In this document: piece after piece, positions 53,818-64,000 of the stretch
Layout: each line of letters begins with the position of its first letter
Numbering within the stretch: position 1 is the first letter of the stretch
Assembly (NCBI RefSeq): GCF_002575655.3
Contig: NC_053035.3
Coordinates: 506,074,601 to 506,138,600, forward strand
Origin: Aegilops tauschii subsp. strangulata
Taxonomy: Eukaryota; Streptophyta; Magnoliopsida; Poales; Poaceae
Direction: 5' to 3'
DNA: 64,000 bases
Notes under the pieces: generated by a model
What the model was told of the DNA's origin: nothing
The model's database searches: none
Seen by the model: the letters and a program-made list of their open reading frames with translations, nothing else
Position numbers and translations under genes: made by a program

Positions 53818-55925
53818 ACTCCCCCAAGCTTAAACCTTTGCTTGTCCTCAAGCAATTCAGTTGATAAACTGAAAGTGATAAAGAAAAACTTTTACAAACT
53901 TTGTTTACTCTTGTTGTTGTAAATATGTAAAGCCAGCATTCAAGTTTTCAGCAAAGATTATGAACTAACCATATTCACAATAACATTTAGGTCTCATGTT
54001 TACTCATATCAATGGCATAATCAACTAGCGAGCAATAATAATAAATCTCGGATGACAACACTTTGTCAAAACAATCATAATATGATATAACAAGATGGTA
54101 TCTCGCTAGCCTTTTCTGAGACCGCAAAACATAAATGCAGAGCACCTTTAAAGATCAAGGACTGACTAAACATTGTAATTCATGGTAAAAGAGATCCAAT
54201 CATAGTCATACCCAATATAAACTAATAGTAATGAATGCAAATGACAGCGGTGCTCTCCAGCTGGTGCTTTTTAATAAGAGGGTGATGACTCAACATAAAA
54301 GTAAATAGATAGGCCCTTCGCAGAGGGAAGCAGGGATTTGTAGAGGTGCCAGAGCTCGATTTTGAAATAGAGATAAATAATATTTTGAGCGGCATACTTT
54401 CCTTGTCAACATAACAACCGAGAGATGGCGATATCTTCCATGCTACCACATTATAGGCGGTTCCTAAACAGAATGGTAAAGTTTATACTCCCCCTCCACC
54501 AACAAGCATCAATCCATGGCTTGCTCGAAACAACGAGTGCCTCCAACTAACAAGAGTCCCGGGGGAGTTTTGTTTGCAATTATTTTGATTTGATTTGCAT
54601 AAAGCATGGGACTGGGCATCCCGGTGACCAGCCATTTTCTCGTGAGTGAGGAGCGGAGTCCACTCCTCTTGAGAATAACCCGCCTAGCATGGAAGATACA
54701 GACAACCCTAGTGTATACATGAGCTATTCGAGCATGCAAAACAGAATTTCATTTGAAGGTTTAGAGTTTGGCACATACAAATTTACTTGGAATGGCAGGT
54801 AGATACCGCTATGGTGGACTCATATGGAATAACTTTGGGGTTTATGGGATTGGATGCACAAGCAGTATTCCCGCTTAGTACAAGTGAAGGCTAGCAAAAG
54901 ACTGGGAAGCGACCAACTAGAGAGTGACAACAGTCATGAACATGCATTAAAATTAATAAACATTAAGTGCAAGCATGAGTAGGATATAATCCACCATGAA
55001 CATAAATATCGTGAAGGCTATGTTGATTTTGTTTCAACTACATGCGTGAACATGTGCCAAGTCAACTCACTTGAATCATTCAAAGGAGGATACCACCCTA
55101 TTATACCACATCACAACCATTTTAATAGCATGTTGGCACACAAAGTAAACCATTATAAACTCCTAGCTAATTAAGCATGGCATAAGCAACTATAATCTCT
55201 AATTGTCATTGCAAACATGTTTATTCATAATAGGCTGAATTAGGAACGATGAACTAATCATATTTAAAAAAACAAGAGAGGTCGAGTTCATACCAGCTTC
55301 TCTCATCTCAATCAGTTCATCATATATCGTCATTATTGCCTTCCACTTGCACGACCGAACGATGTGAATAATAATAATAGTGCACGTGCATTGGACTAAG
55401 CTGGAATCTGCGAGCATTCAATAAACAGGAGAAGACAAGGCAATATGGGCTCTTGGTTAAATCAACAATAATGCATATAAGAGCCACTTCAACAATTTTA
55501 TTATGGTCTTCTCCTATCGACCCCCAAAGAAAAGAAAAGAAATAAAACTATTTACACGGGAAAGCTCCCAACAAGCAAAAGAAGAACGAGAAATCTTTTT
55601 GGGTTTTCTTTTTAAGTACTACTACTACAGCAAGAAAATAAGCTAGCTAAAAGCTACTACTGATTTTTCTAGTTTTTCTTAAGGTTTCTAAAACACACAA
55701 GAAGAAAGCATAAAAAGGAAAATAAACTAGCATGGATAGTACAATGAAAAAGTATGAGCACCGACATCGAGCAATGAGTGTGTAAACATGAATGTAATGT
55801 CGGTGAGAAATACGTACTCCCCCAAGCTTAGGCTTTTGGCCTAAGTTGGTCTATGGCCACAGCTGGCCTGGCGGATATCCAAAGTTATAGCTGGGGTCGT
55901 ACTGAGATGAAGCCTCGGGTTGCCA
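53818..55925 (-). other. Noncoding spacer of the Athila-clade element
   Basis: No protein domain could be read on either strand over 2.1 kb. A long spacer between the last ORF and the 3' LTR is usual in Athila-clade elements. Two tcccccaagctta motifs (53820 and 55818) flank the spacer, the outer one being the polypurine tract. Confidence 0.65.
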
Positions 55926-56776
55926 CTAGTTGGCAACCTCCTCCGGATTCCACTGGTAAACAGACTGGCGTGGGGGAACAAATTGTGGTTCCGGATCTGG
56001 CTCTGTAGCTGATGTGGGGTTCCAGTAGGTGTGAATGGCCTCTAACGGAACAAGGTACTCGCCTGCAGTTAAATCAAACAAGGAAGGAGCAGGCAAGGTA
56101 ATAGTTTCAGGGTGATTTTTATCAAATAACAGTCTATAGTTAAGCTCCTTTTTCCTGTTCTTAACAATGAAATCATGTGCAATCATCTCTTGTAATCTAG
56201 AAGAACAGTAGGCAACAAATTTTCTTCCTTCTCATAATGCCTAATAGGTATGTTAAAGTATGCAGCAAGGCGCGAGGCGAAGATGCCTCCCAAGATGGGG
56301 CCCTTAGTACGGTTAAGACTTAACCGCTTTGCAACAATAGCGCCCATACTGAATGAATCGTCACGAAACAAGGCATGTCACAAAATAACAATATCAGGGG
56401 CACTTAGGTTGCCACAGTTTCCGCGACCAATTAAGCATCTACTAGCAAATAATGCAAAGTAACCTAAAACAGGAAAATGTATGCTAGTGATTCTTGCATC
56501 GGAAACTTTCCTAGTTTCCCCTACGACAATTGTTTCAATAAACCCCTCCACATCGTCACGACGTGGTTCGTCTACGCTGCCCGGATAAGGCAACTTGCAA
56601 ACCTCGCAAAATTCATGAAGGGTCATCTTCTTATACTCATCATATAAATAAAAATCCACCAAAGGTGGTGACCTCCTAGAATGGAAATGAAAATTTTGCA
56701 CAAAGATATTAGTGAGTAAGAGGTACTGTTCACGTTTGTCGCGGAGGAAGTCGGTGAGGCCTGCATTCTCAGCCAA
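55926..56776 (-). pseudogene. ATHILA ORF1-like protein (envelope-position ORF), broken
   Basis: Three minus-strand blocks follow each other in different frames. The first (56776-56378) has DFLRDKREQYLLLTNIFVQ, YDEYKKMTLHEFCEVCKLP and ISIHFP-like TSIHFPVLGYFALFASRCL. The second (56371-56183) has FRDDSFSMGAIVAKRL and GPILGGIFASRLAAYFN. The third (56186-55926) has DFIVKNRKKELNYRLLFDK and is proline/tyrosine-rich at its end. This matches the ATHILA ORF family of plant Gypsy elements by pattern. Its location near the 3' end is where Athila elements have their envelope-like ORF; the function is unknown. Confidence 0.72.
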
Positions 56777-56834
56777 TTCATAAAAATCATCATAAATCCT
56801 GGCTGGAGATTATACTTGGGTCTCTCTTCTTCTT

Positions 56835-58563
56835 TGAAGGAAATATGCCCTAGAGGCAATAATAAAGTAATTATTTATTTCCTTATATCATAATAAATGT
56901 TTATTATTCATGCTAGAATTGTATTAACCAGAAACATAATACATGTGTGAATACATAGACAAACAGAGTGTCACTAGTATGCCTCTACTTGACTAGCTCG
57001 TTAATTAAAGATGGTTATGTTTCCTAACCATAGACATGAGTTGTCATTTGATTAACGGGATCACATCATTAGGAGAATGATGTGATTGACTTGACCCATT
57101 CTGTTAGCTTAGCACTTGATCGTTTAGTATGTTGCTATTGCTTTCTTCATGACTTATACATGTTCCTATGACTATGAGATTATGCAACTCCCGTTTACCG
57201 GAGGAACACTTTGTGTGCTACCAAACGTCACAACGTAACTGGGTGATTATAAAGGTGCTCTACAGGTGTCTCCGAAGGTACTTGTTGGGTTGGCGTATTT
57301 CGAGATTAGGATTTGTCACTCCGATTGTCGGAGAGGTATCTCTGGGCCCACTCAGTAATGCACATCACTATAAGCCTTGCAAGCATTGTAACTAATGAGT
57401 TAGTTGCGGGATGATGTATTACGGAACGAGTAAAGAGACTTGCCGGTAACGAGATTGAACTAGGTATTGAGATACCGACGATCGAATCTCGGGCAAGTAA
57501 CATACCGATGACAAAGGGAACAACGTATGTTGTTATGCGGTTTGACCGATAAAGATCTTCATAGAATATGTGGGAGCCAATATGAGCATCCAGGTTCCGC
57601 TATTGGTTATTGACCGGAGACGTGTCTCGGTCATGTCTACATTGTTCTCGAACCCGTAGGGTCCGCACGCTTAAAGTTCGATGACAGTTATATTATGAGT
57701 TTATGTGTTTTGATGTACCGAAGGTAGTTCGGAGTCCCGGATGAGATCAGGGACATGACGAGGAGTCTCGAAATGCTCGAGACGTAAAGATCGATATATT
57801 GGACGACTATATTCGGACATCGGAAAGGTTTCGAGTGATTCGGGTATTTTTCGGAGTACCGGAGAGTTACGGGAATTCGCCGGGGAGTATATGAGCCTTA
57901 TTGGGCTTTAGGGGAAAGAGAGAGGAGAGGCTGCGCGCCCCCAAGGCCTAGTCCGAATTGGACTAGGGGGAGGGGTTGCGCCCCCTCCTTCCTTCTCTTC
58001 TCTTTCCCCTTTCCTTGACTCCTACTCCTACTACTTGGAAGGGGGGGGGGATCCTACTCCCAGTGGGAGTAGGACTCCTCCTAGGGCGCGCCATAGAGAG
58101 GGCCGGCCCTCCCCCTCCTCCACTCCTTTATATACGGGGAGGGGGGCACCCCTTGGAGACACAACAATTGATCCTTTGGATCTCTTAGCCGTGTGCGGTT
58201 CCCCCCTCCACCATAGTCCACCTCGATAATATCGTAGCGGTGCTTAGGCGAAGCCCTGCGTCGGTAGAACATCATCATCGTCACCACACCGTCGTGCTGA
58301 CGGAACTCTCCCTCGAAGCTTTGCTAGATCGGAGCTCGCGGGACGTCATCGAGCTGAACGTGTGCTGAACTCGGAGGTGCCGTGCGTTCGGTACTTGGAT
58401 CGGTCGGATCGTGAAGACGTACGACTACATCAACCGTGTTGTGCTAACGCTTCCGCTTTCGGTCTACGAGGGTACGTGGACACACTCTCCCCTCTCGTTG
58501 CTATGCATTACCATGATCTTGCGTGTGCGTAGGAAATTTTTGAAATTACTACGTTCTCCAACA
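56835..58563 (+). repeat. 5' LTR of the second Angela-like element
   Basis: 1729 bp; termini TGAAGG and CCAACA. A TATA box tttatatac lies at about 58127. It is collinear with the split LTR 4526-5615 plus 9754-10386. Confidence 0.93.
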
Positions 58564-58564
58564 G

Positions 58565-58578
58565 TGGCATCCGAGCCA
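58565..58578 (+). other. Degenerate primer binding site
   Basis: The bases after the LTR read TGGCATCCGAGCCAGG, which corresponds to TGGTATCAGAGCCAGG with substitutions. Pairing to initiator methionine tRNA would be reduced. Confidence 0.75.
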
Positions 58579-59850
58579 GGTTTTATGCGTTGATGTTATA
58601 TGCACGAGTAGAACACAAGTGAGTTGTGGGCGATACAAGTCATACTGCTTACTAGCATGTCATACTTTGGTTCGGCGGTATTGTTGGATGAAGCGGCCCA
58701 GACCGACATTACGCGTACGCTTACGCGAGACTGGTTTTACCGCCGTGCTTTGCACACAGGTGACTAGCGGGTGTCAGTTTCTCCAACTTTAGTTGAACCG
58801 AGTGTGGCTACGCCCGGTCCTTGTGAAGGTTAAAACAGCACTAACTTGACGAACTATCGTTGTGGTTTTGATGCGTAGGTAAGAACGGTTCTTGCTCAGC
58901 CCGTAACAGCCACGTAAAACTTGCAGCAACAAAGTAGAGGACATCTAACTTGTTTTTGCAGGGCATGTTGTGATGTGATATGGTCAAGACGTGATGAGAT
59001 ATAAGTTGTTGTATAAGATGATCATGTTTTGTTGAAGTTATCGGCAACTGGCAGAAGCCTTATGGTTGTCTCTTTATTGCATAAGATGCAAGCGCCAAAT
59101 AATTGCTTTACTTTATCGCTATGCGATAGCAATAGTTGCAAGAGCAATAGTTGGCGAGACGACCATGTGACGACACATTGATATAGATCAAGATGATGGA
59201 GATCATGGTGTCATGCCGGTGACAATGGAAATCATGACGATGCTTTGAAGATGGAGATCAAAGGCACAAGATGATGATGGCCATATCATGTCACATATTT
59301 TGATTGCATGTGATGTTTATCTTTTATACATCTTATTTTGCTTAGTTCGACGGTAGCTTTATAAGATGATCTCTCACTAATTATCAAGGTACAAGTGTTC
59401 TCCCTGAGTATGCACCGTTGCGAAAGTTCTTCGTGCTGAGACACCACGTGATGATCGGGTGTGATAGGCTCTACGTTCAAATACAACGGGTGCAAAAAAG
59501 TTGCACACGCGGAATACTCAGGTTAAACTTGACAAGCCTAGCATATAACAGATATGGCCTCGGAACACTGAGACCGAAAGGTCGAGCGTGAATCATATAG
59601 TAGATATGATCAACATAGTGATGTTCACCATTGAAACTACTCCATCTCACGTGATGATCGGACATGGTTTAGTTGATATGGATCACGTGATCACTTAGAG
59701 GATTAGAGGGATGTCTATCTAAGTGGGAGTTCTTAAGTAATATGATTAATTGAACTTAAATTTATCATGAACTTAGTCCTGGTAGTATTAGCATATCTAT
59801 GTTGTAGATCAATAGCTCGCGTTTAGCTCCCCTGTTTTATTTTTGATATG
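58579..59850 (+). other. Untranslated leader of the second Angela-like element
   Basis: No coding frame. From about 59304 it is collinear with window positions 1-511. Contains the repeated motif cacgtgatgatcgg seen also near 140 and 345. Confidence 0.75.
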
Positions 59851-61208
59851 TTCCTAGAGAAAACTAAGTTGAAAGATGTTAGTAGCAATGATGCGGATTG
59901 GATCCGTGATATGAGGTTTATCCTCATTGCTGCACAGAAGAATTATGTCCTTGATGCTAGGTGACAAACCTATTGCAGGAGCAGATACAGATGTTATGAA
60001 CGTTTGGCTAGCTCAATATGATGACTACTTGATAGTTTAGTGCACCATGCTTAAATGGCTTAGAATCGGGACTTCAAAGACGTTTTGAACGTCATGGACC
60101 ATATGAGTTGTTCCAGGAGTTGAAGTTAATATTTCAAGCAAATACCCGAGTTGAGAGATATGAAGTCTCCAACAAGTTCTATAGCTAAAAGATGGAGGAG
60201 AATAGCTCAAGCAGTGAGCATGTGCTCGGATTGTCTGGGTACTACAATCGCTTGAATCAAGTGGGAGTTAATCTTCCAGATAAAATAGTAATTGACAGAA
60301 TTCTCTAGTCACCATCACCAAGTTAGTAGAACTTCGTGATGAACTATAATATGCAAGGGATAACGGAAACGATTCCCAAGCTCTTCGTGATGCTGAAATC
60401 GACGAAGGTAGAAATCAAGAAAAGCATCAAGTGTTGATGGTAAACAAAAACCACTAGTTTCAAGTAAAGGGACAAATGGAAGAAAGGGGAACTTCAAGAA
60501 GAACGGCAAGCAAGTTGCTGCTCAAGTGAAAAAGCCCAAGTATAGACCTAAGCCTGAAACTGAGTGCTTCTACTACAAAGGGACTGGTCACTGGAAGTGG
60601 AACTACCCCAAGTAATTGGCGGATAAGAAGGATGGCAAAGTGAACATAGGTATATTTGATATACATGTTATTGATGTGTACTTTACTAGTGTTTATAGCA
60701 ACCCCTCAGTATTTGATACTAGTTCAGTTGCTAAGGATAGTAACTCGAAACGGGAGTTGCAGAATGAACAGAGACTAGTTAAGGGTGAAGTGACGATGTA
60801 TATTGGAAATGGTTCCAAGATTGATATGATCATCATCGCACACTCCCTATACTTTCGGTATTAGTGTTGAACCTAAAATAAATTTTATTTAGTGTTTGCG
60901 TTGAGCATGAATATGATTGGATCATGTTTATTGCAATACGGTTATTCATGTAAGTTAGAGAATAATTGTTATTCTGTTTACATGAATAAAACCTTCTATG
61001 GTCATACACCCAATGAAAATGGTTTGTTGGATCTCGATCGTGGTGATACACATTTTCATAATATTGAATCCAAAAGATGCAAAGTTAATAATGATAGTGC
61101 AACTTATTTGTGGCACTGCCGTTTAGGTCATACTGGTGTAAAGCGCATGAAGAAAATCCATGCTGATGGGCTTTTGGAATCAGTTGATGCTTGCGAACCA
61201 TGCCTTAT
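59851..61208 (+). pseudogene. Gag, protease and pre-integrase remnants of the second Angela-like copy
   Basis: Frames corresponding to the first copy are readable but full of stops: FLEKTKLKD and LIAAQKNYV in gag near 59851-59952, a zinc-knuckle region near 60567 in which cysteines are replaced by tyrosine (CFYYKG), FDIHVIDVYFT at 60655, and LWHCRLGHTGVKRMKK near 61110. The Gypsy LTR interrupts the CEPCL motif at 61208. Confidence 0.85.
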
Positions 61209-63965
61209 TGTAACATCCCAAATTTTCAATTTGGAATGTTATACATTAAATCATCATTGTATAGCATATTTTATTGCATTTTGGCAAATCCTCGATAAAT
61301 CCTAAGCAACTCAAGGACCCTCGGAGAGAGTTGGGGATTTAACCGGTTTTTCATATTTGATTTTTATCAAATAATAAAACGAGGATTTTGGTTTTAATTA
61401 TTTTCTCTCCGGGAAAATATTTCACATTAAAATAAATGAGAGGAGAAAATATGACTTCTCCAAAACAATTGAAATACTGGAGGAAAAATATTAAAATCAT
61501 ATATTGGATTTTATTCGGATTTTATTTGCAATTTTAATTGCATTAAAACTGCATTTTTGGGTCAAAAAAAATGTTCACCTTGTTCTAATTAATTTTATTA
61601 GACGGGGAAAATTTGTTTTATCATTTTTGGATTTTTATTTATTTTTCTGCGATTTTTTAGATTCGGCGGAATATATTTAAAAAAAACCCCGCGCCCGACC
61701 GGGCCGAGGCCCAGCCGAGCCGGCCGGCCCACCTTCCTCGTCTCCCTCGCGCGCACGCAGCCGCCGCCGCGCCCGAGTCCGCCTGGAGCACGGCCGCCGC
61801 CGCCTTGCCACCTCCCCCACGCCACCAGCCCCCCTCTCTTATAAGCCGCCCCCCCTTCACCCCGTCCCCGCCCCAGGCCGACCCCGCCGGAGCCCGCAGC
61901 GCCGCCGCCCGAGCCCGCCGCCCCGCTCGCCGTGCGCCGCCGCCGACGCCGCCCCTCGCCGCCCCGCGCCCCGCCCGAGCCCCGCCGCCCCAAGCCGCCC
62001 TCGCCGAGCCCCCGCCGGAGCCTCGCCGACCCCGCCGGAGCCCGTCCCGACGAGGTACCGAGCCGCCGCCGTTTGCCGGTTTTCTAAAAAAAAAACAATT
62101 CGTTTTTTTCTAAACCCTAGATCGGTTTATTTTTTTTCGGTTTTATTATTTAGTGAACGTTCACCGACCCGTTCGTTTTAACGAACGTGTTCGTCGGATT
62201 TTCCCTGTTAACGAACGTTCGTTCGTTTAACCGTTCGTCAGTTTTCTTTTTTGTCGGATTTTTTCCGCGATTTTCCAGATCCCGATTCCTGATCGGATCT
62301 TCGTTTTCATTTAACTTTTCGCCCGTTTATCGGAAATCAGGCGATTCAAGCGCCTAGAGTTTCGTCTCGAAATTCTCTTTCCGTTTAACCTACTCAAACA
62401 AGTTTTTGCTACTGTAAAATTTGACCTAGATCCAGATTAGTAAACGAAGCTTGTTTCTTTCGCCGTTTGACTTTCGTTGCTTCGTTCGATTTGATTCTTT
62501 TTGCAAACCGGAGTTCTTAAGTTGAACTTTCTGGTTGTATCTTTTATTCGAGTTTTACCTGTGCATTAGATGAGTACTTATTCTTTGCTTGTTTGTTTGC
62601 GATAGAGTACCCGGAGTGCGCCGCTTGTTACTTCGAATCTCTAGGTTTCGCGGATCATCAGCAAGGCAAGTAACACTTTGATCATACTTTTCCATACCCA
62701 GTTTTTATTGCATTAGATCAATCCTCAAACATTGCATGGTTAGGATCTAATTAAATTGTGGGTATTGGGAAGTAGTTGAGGTAGTACCTATTACTTGTTT
62801 TATTTATCAAACCCTTGGGAGTTACTTCTACGTTGCTTATATTGCCATGCTATGCTCGTAGACGTGGATTGGGTTTGAGAGATATTCATGACAGATGTGA
62901 GATTGTTAATAATGGTTTACTTAAGGTGGCAACTAAAACTCACATCTGGGTGGATTGAGGCACCTGGGGAACCCAGTGCTGCCTGTATTTTTGGATATCC
63001 CGGGGTACCCGTGTGATCATCCTATGGACCGCCACCCAGGCTAAAAGGGATCATGAGATTTTTCATGCTAGAAACTTCCGTGTGCAGCCACAAGCTATTA
63101 TGGGCTCTAGCATAGTTGATTAAGTTGTGTGAGCTCTTGAAGAGGTAGACTAGCAGATGTAGGGGATGTAGGTGGTACGGTCTACCCGGAGTAGAGAGTT
63201 AACGCTTCTGAAAGACTGTGTCTCGGTCATCCGTTTCTCAAACATCATGCAGTGCGAGAATCAAGCGGAGGCGATCGAGTCTTGTGGGGAAAAGTGCGCA
63301 AACCTCTGCAGAGTGTACAAACTAATCATGGTTAGCCGTGTCCCCGGTTATGGACAACTTGAGTATCTAGTACCTGGATTATCATGTGAATCTCATCACC
63401 ATGTTACTTTAATTAATTTTGTTGGGTTAATGATGACACTTAATTGGGATTGAGTTGGAGGTACCTTCTCAATGTTTAACAACCACCATGATAGTTAAAC
63501 ATAACTTATTCCTTTGCAGTAGGGAAAAATTGGCTTTTCGCAAAACTGTAACCATAGAGCTTTCCACCAGCCATATATGCATGTAGTATAGCATTATTAT
63601 GTTCATTATTCTCTATGTGTTATATTGCCAGCATATTCCATGTGCTGACCCGTTTTCGGGCTGCAATGTTTCATGTTGCAGACTTTTCAGACGACGAGTA
63701 AGGTGCCTTAGGTCGTGGTCTTATACTCAGTGATGCCGTTGGAGTTGATGGACTCACTTATCTTCGAAGCCTTCCGCTGTTATCATTTTAGATGGCCTTA
63801 AGCCATATTTATCATACTTATTCTCTTTTGAGATATTTATTGTAATAAGTGTGTGATTGCTACTCTGTTATAAATCCTCCATTTGTACTGTGCGTGTCAG
63901 CATTATAGATCCAGGGATGACACTGGTGCACAGCAGCACAGACTGTTTGAGGTCTGGTCGCTACA
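61209..63965 (+). repeat. 5' LTR of the large-LTR Gypsy, 2757 bp
   Basis: It begins TGTAACATCCC and ends GGTCGCTACA. After an AT-rich entry there is an extremely GC-rich block (about 61690-62060), then AT-rich sequence to the end. Long proline/arginine- or glycine-rich frames in the GC-rich block, on both strands, look like composition effects. A plus-strand frame at 63172-63453 has no recognisable domain. Confidence 0.85.
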
Positions 63966-63969
63966 AAGG

Positions 63970-63981
63970 TGGTATCAGAGC
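63970..63981 (+). other. Primer binding site of the large-LTR Gypsy
   Basis: TGGTATCAGAGC, four bases after the LTR end, complementary to initiator methionine tRNA. Confidence 0.93.
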
Positions 63982-64000
63982 ACACGCTGACTGTAGGACA

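Larger units (their letters stand above)
52412..56834 (-). mobile_element. Athila-clade Gypsy retrotransposon, 3' part
   Basis: On the minus strand the order is: ATHILA-like ORF (56776-55926), a 2.1-kb noncoding spacer, a polypurine tract and the 3' LTR (53817-52412). The element is cut at 56834 by the second Angela-like Copia (5 bases ttctt precede it). The LTR resembles those of the Sabrina/WHAM group. The left target-site copy would be atgac (52407-52411). Gag and pol lie outside the window. Confidence 0.83.
56835..61208 (+). mobile_element. Second Angela-like Copia, 5' part, cut by a Gypsy insertion
   Basis: It comprises a full 5' LTR (56835-58563), a degenerate PBS, leader, gag and the start of pol, up to the pre-integrase domain at 61208. 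The rest of the element lies beyond the inserted Gypsy, outside the window. It is more decayed than the copy at the window start: gag has several stops and the zinc knuckle has lost cysteines. It inserted in the Athila-clade element; left target-site copy ttctt (56830-56834). Confidence 0.92.
61209..64000 (+). mobile_element. Large-LTR Gypsy retrotransposon, 5' end
   Basis: The LTR (61209-63965) is followed by a PBS at 63970. The five bases before it are cttat (61204-61208), the expected left target-site copy. The remaining element is outside the window. It is the youngest layer at this end: Athila-clade element, then Angela-like Copia, then this. Confidence 0.85.

Noticed and set aside
61598..62113. 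Gly- or Pro-rich frames on both strands
   Set aside because: Composition artefacts of the GC-rich block in the Gypsy LTR; no motif.
63172..63453. Frame of 93 codons near the window end
   Set aside because: It lies wholly within the Gypsy LTR, upstream of the PBS, and has no motif.

Overview
This is a stretch of grass nuclear DNA, almost certainly from a Triticeae species (wheat, Aegilops or barley type). The evidence is the repeat content: Angela/WIS/BARE-like Copia LTRs, a Maximus-like Copia element, large-LTR Gypsy elements, an Athila-clade LTR, Stowaway MITEs ending in CTCCCTCCGT-type inverted repeats, an Au-type SINE and an RTE LINE. No prokaryotic gene, rRNA, tRNA or CRISPR array was seen. 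All assignments come from reading the sequence; nothing was searched.

Layout. 1-10386: body and 3' LTR of a decayed Angela-like Copia (+), with a 4.1-kb Gypsy solo LTR (5616-9748, TSD gaggg) nested in its LTR. 10387-16665: an older Sirevirus-type Copia (-) into which the Angela-like element jumped. 16666-18405: the 5' end of a third, short-LTR Copia (-) whose gag carries a 5'-truncated LINE (16780-17273) flanked by a perfect 9-bp TSD. 18406-32700 is a genic island: an intronless RING-H2 ATL-type E3 ligase gene (19770-21074, +), then SMC5 (32530-23125, -), which I could resolve into 28 coding exons encoding 1062 residues, with MITEs in three introns and one GC-AG intron. 32531-35362 is intergenic DNA with MITE-like and tandem repeats. 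35363-44142 is a nearly complete Maximus/Sirevirus Copia (-) with both LTRs, PBS, PPT and a 1210-codon polyprotein frame stopped once in RNase H. 44143-47512 is low-complexity DNA followed by four ~230-bp repeat units, one split by a SINE. 47513-49690 holds a two-exon receiver-only (type-C) response regulator of 125 residues whose core promoter is tandemly duplicated (two identical TATA boxes 101 bp apart). 49890-52185 has a degenerate PIF/Harbinger-like ORF and an RTE LINE tail. 52412-56834 is the 3' half of an Athila-clade Gypsy (-). 56835-61208 is a second Angela-like Copia (+), broken by a large-LTR Gypsy (61209-64000, +) that runs off the window.

The three host genes have unrelated jobs: ubiquitin ligation at a membrane, the SMC5/6 genome-stability complex, and phosphorelay signalling. 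They are not an operon-like unit. The most interesting material is regulatory and structural: the duplicated promoter of the response regulator, palindrome arrays just upstream of the TATA box in two Sirevirus LTR families, and patchwork copies of SMC5 sequence just past its stop codon. I found no credible undescribed multi-gene system.
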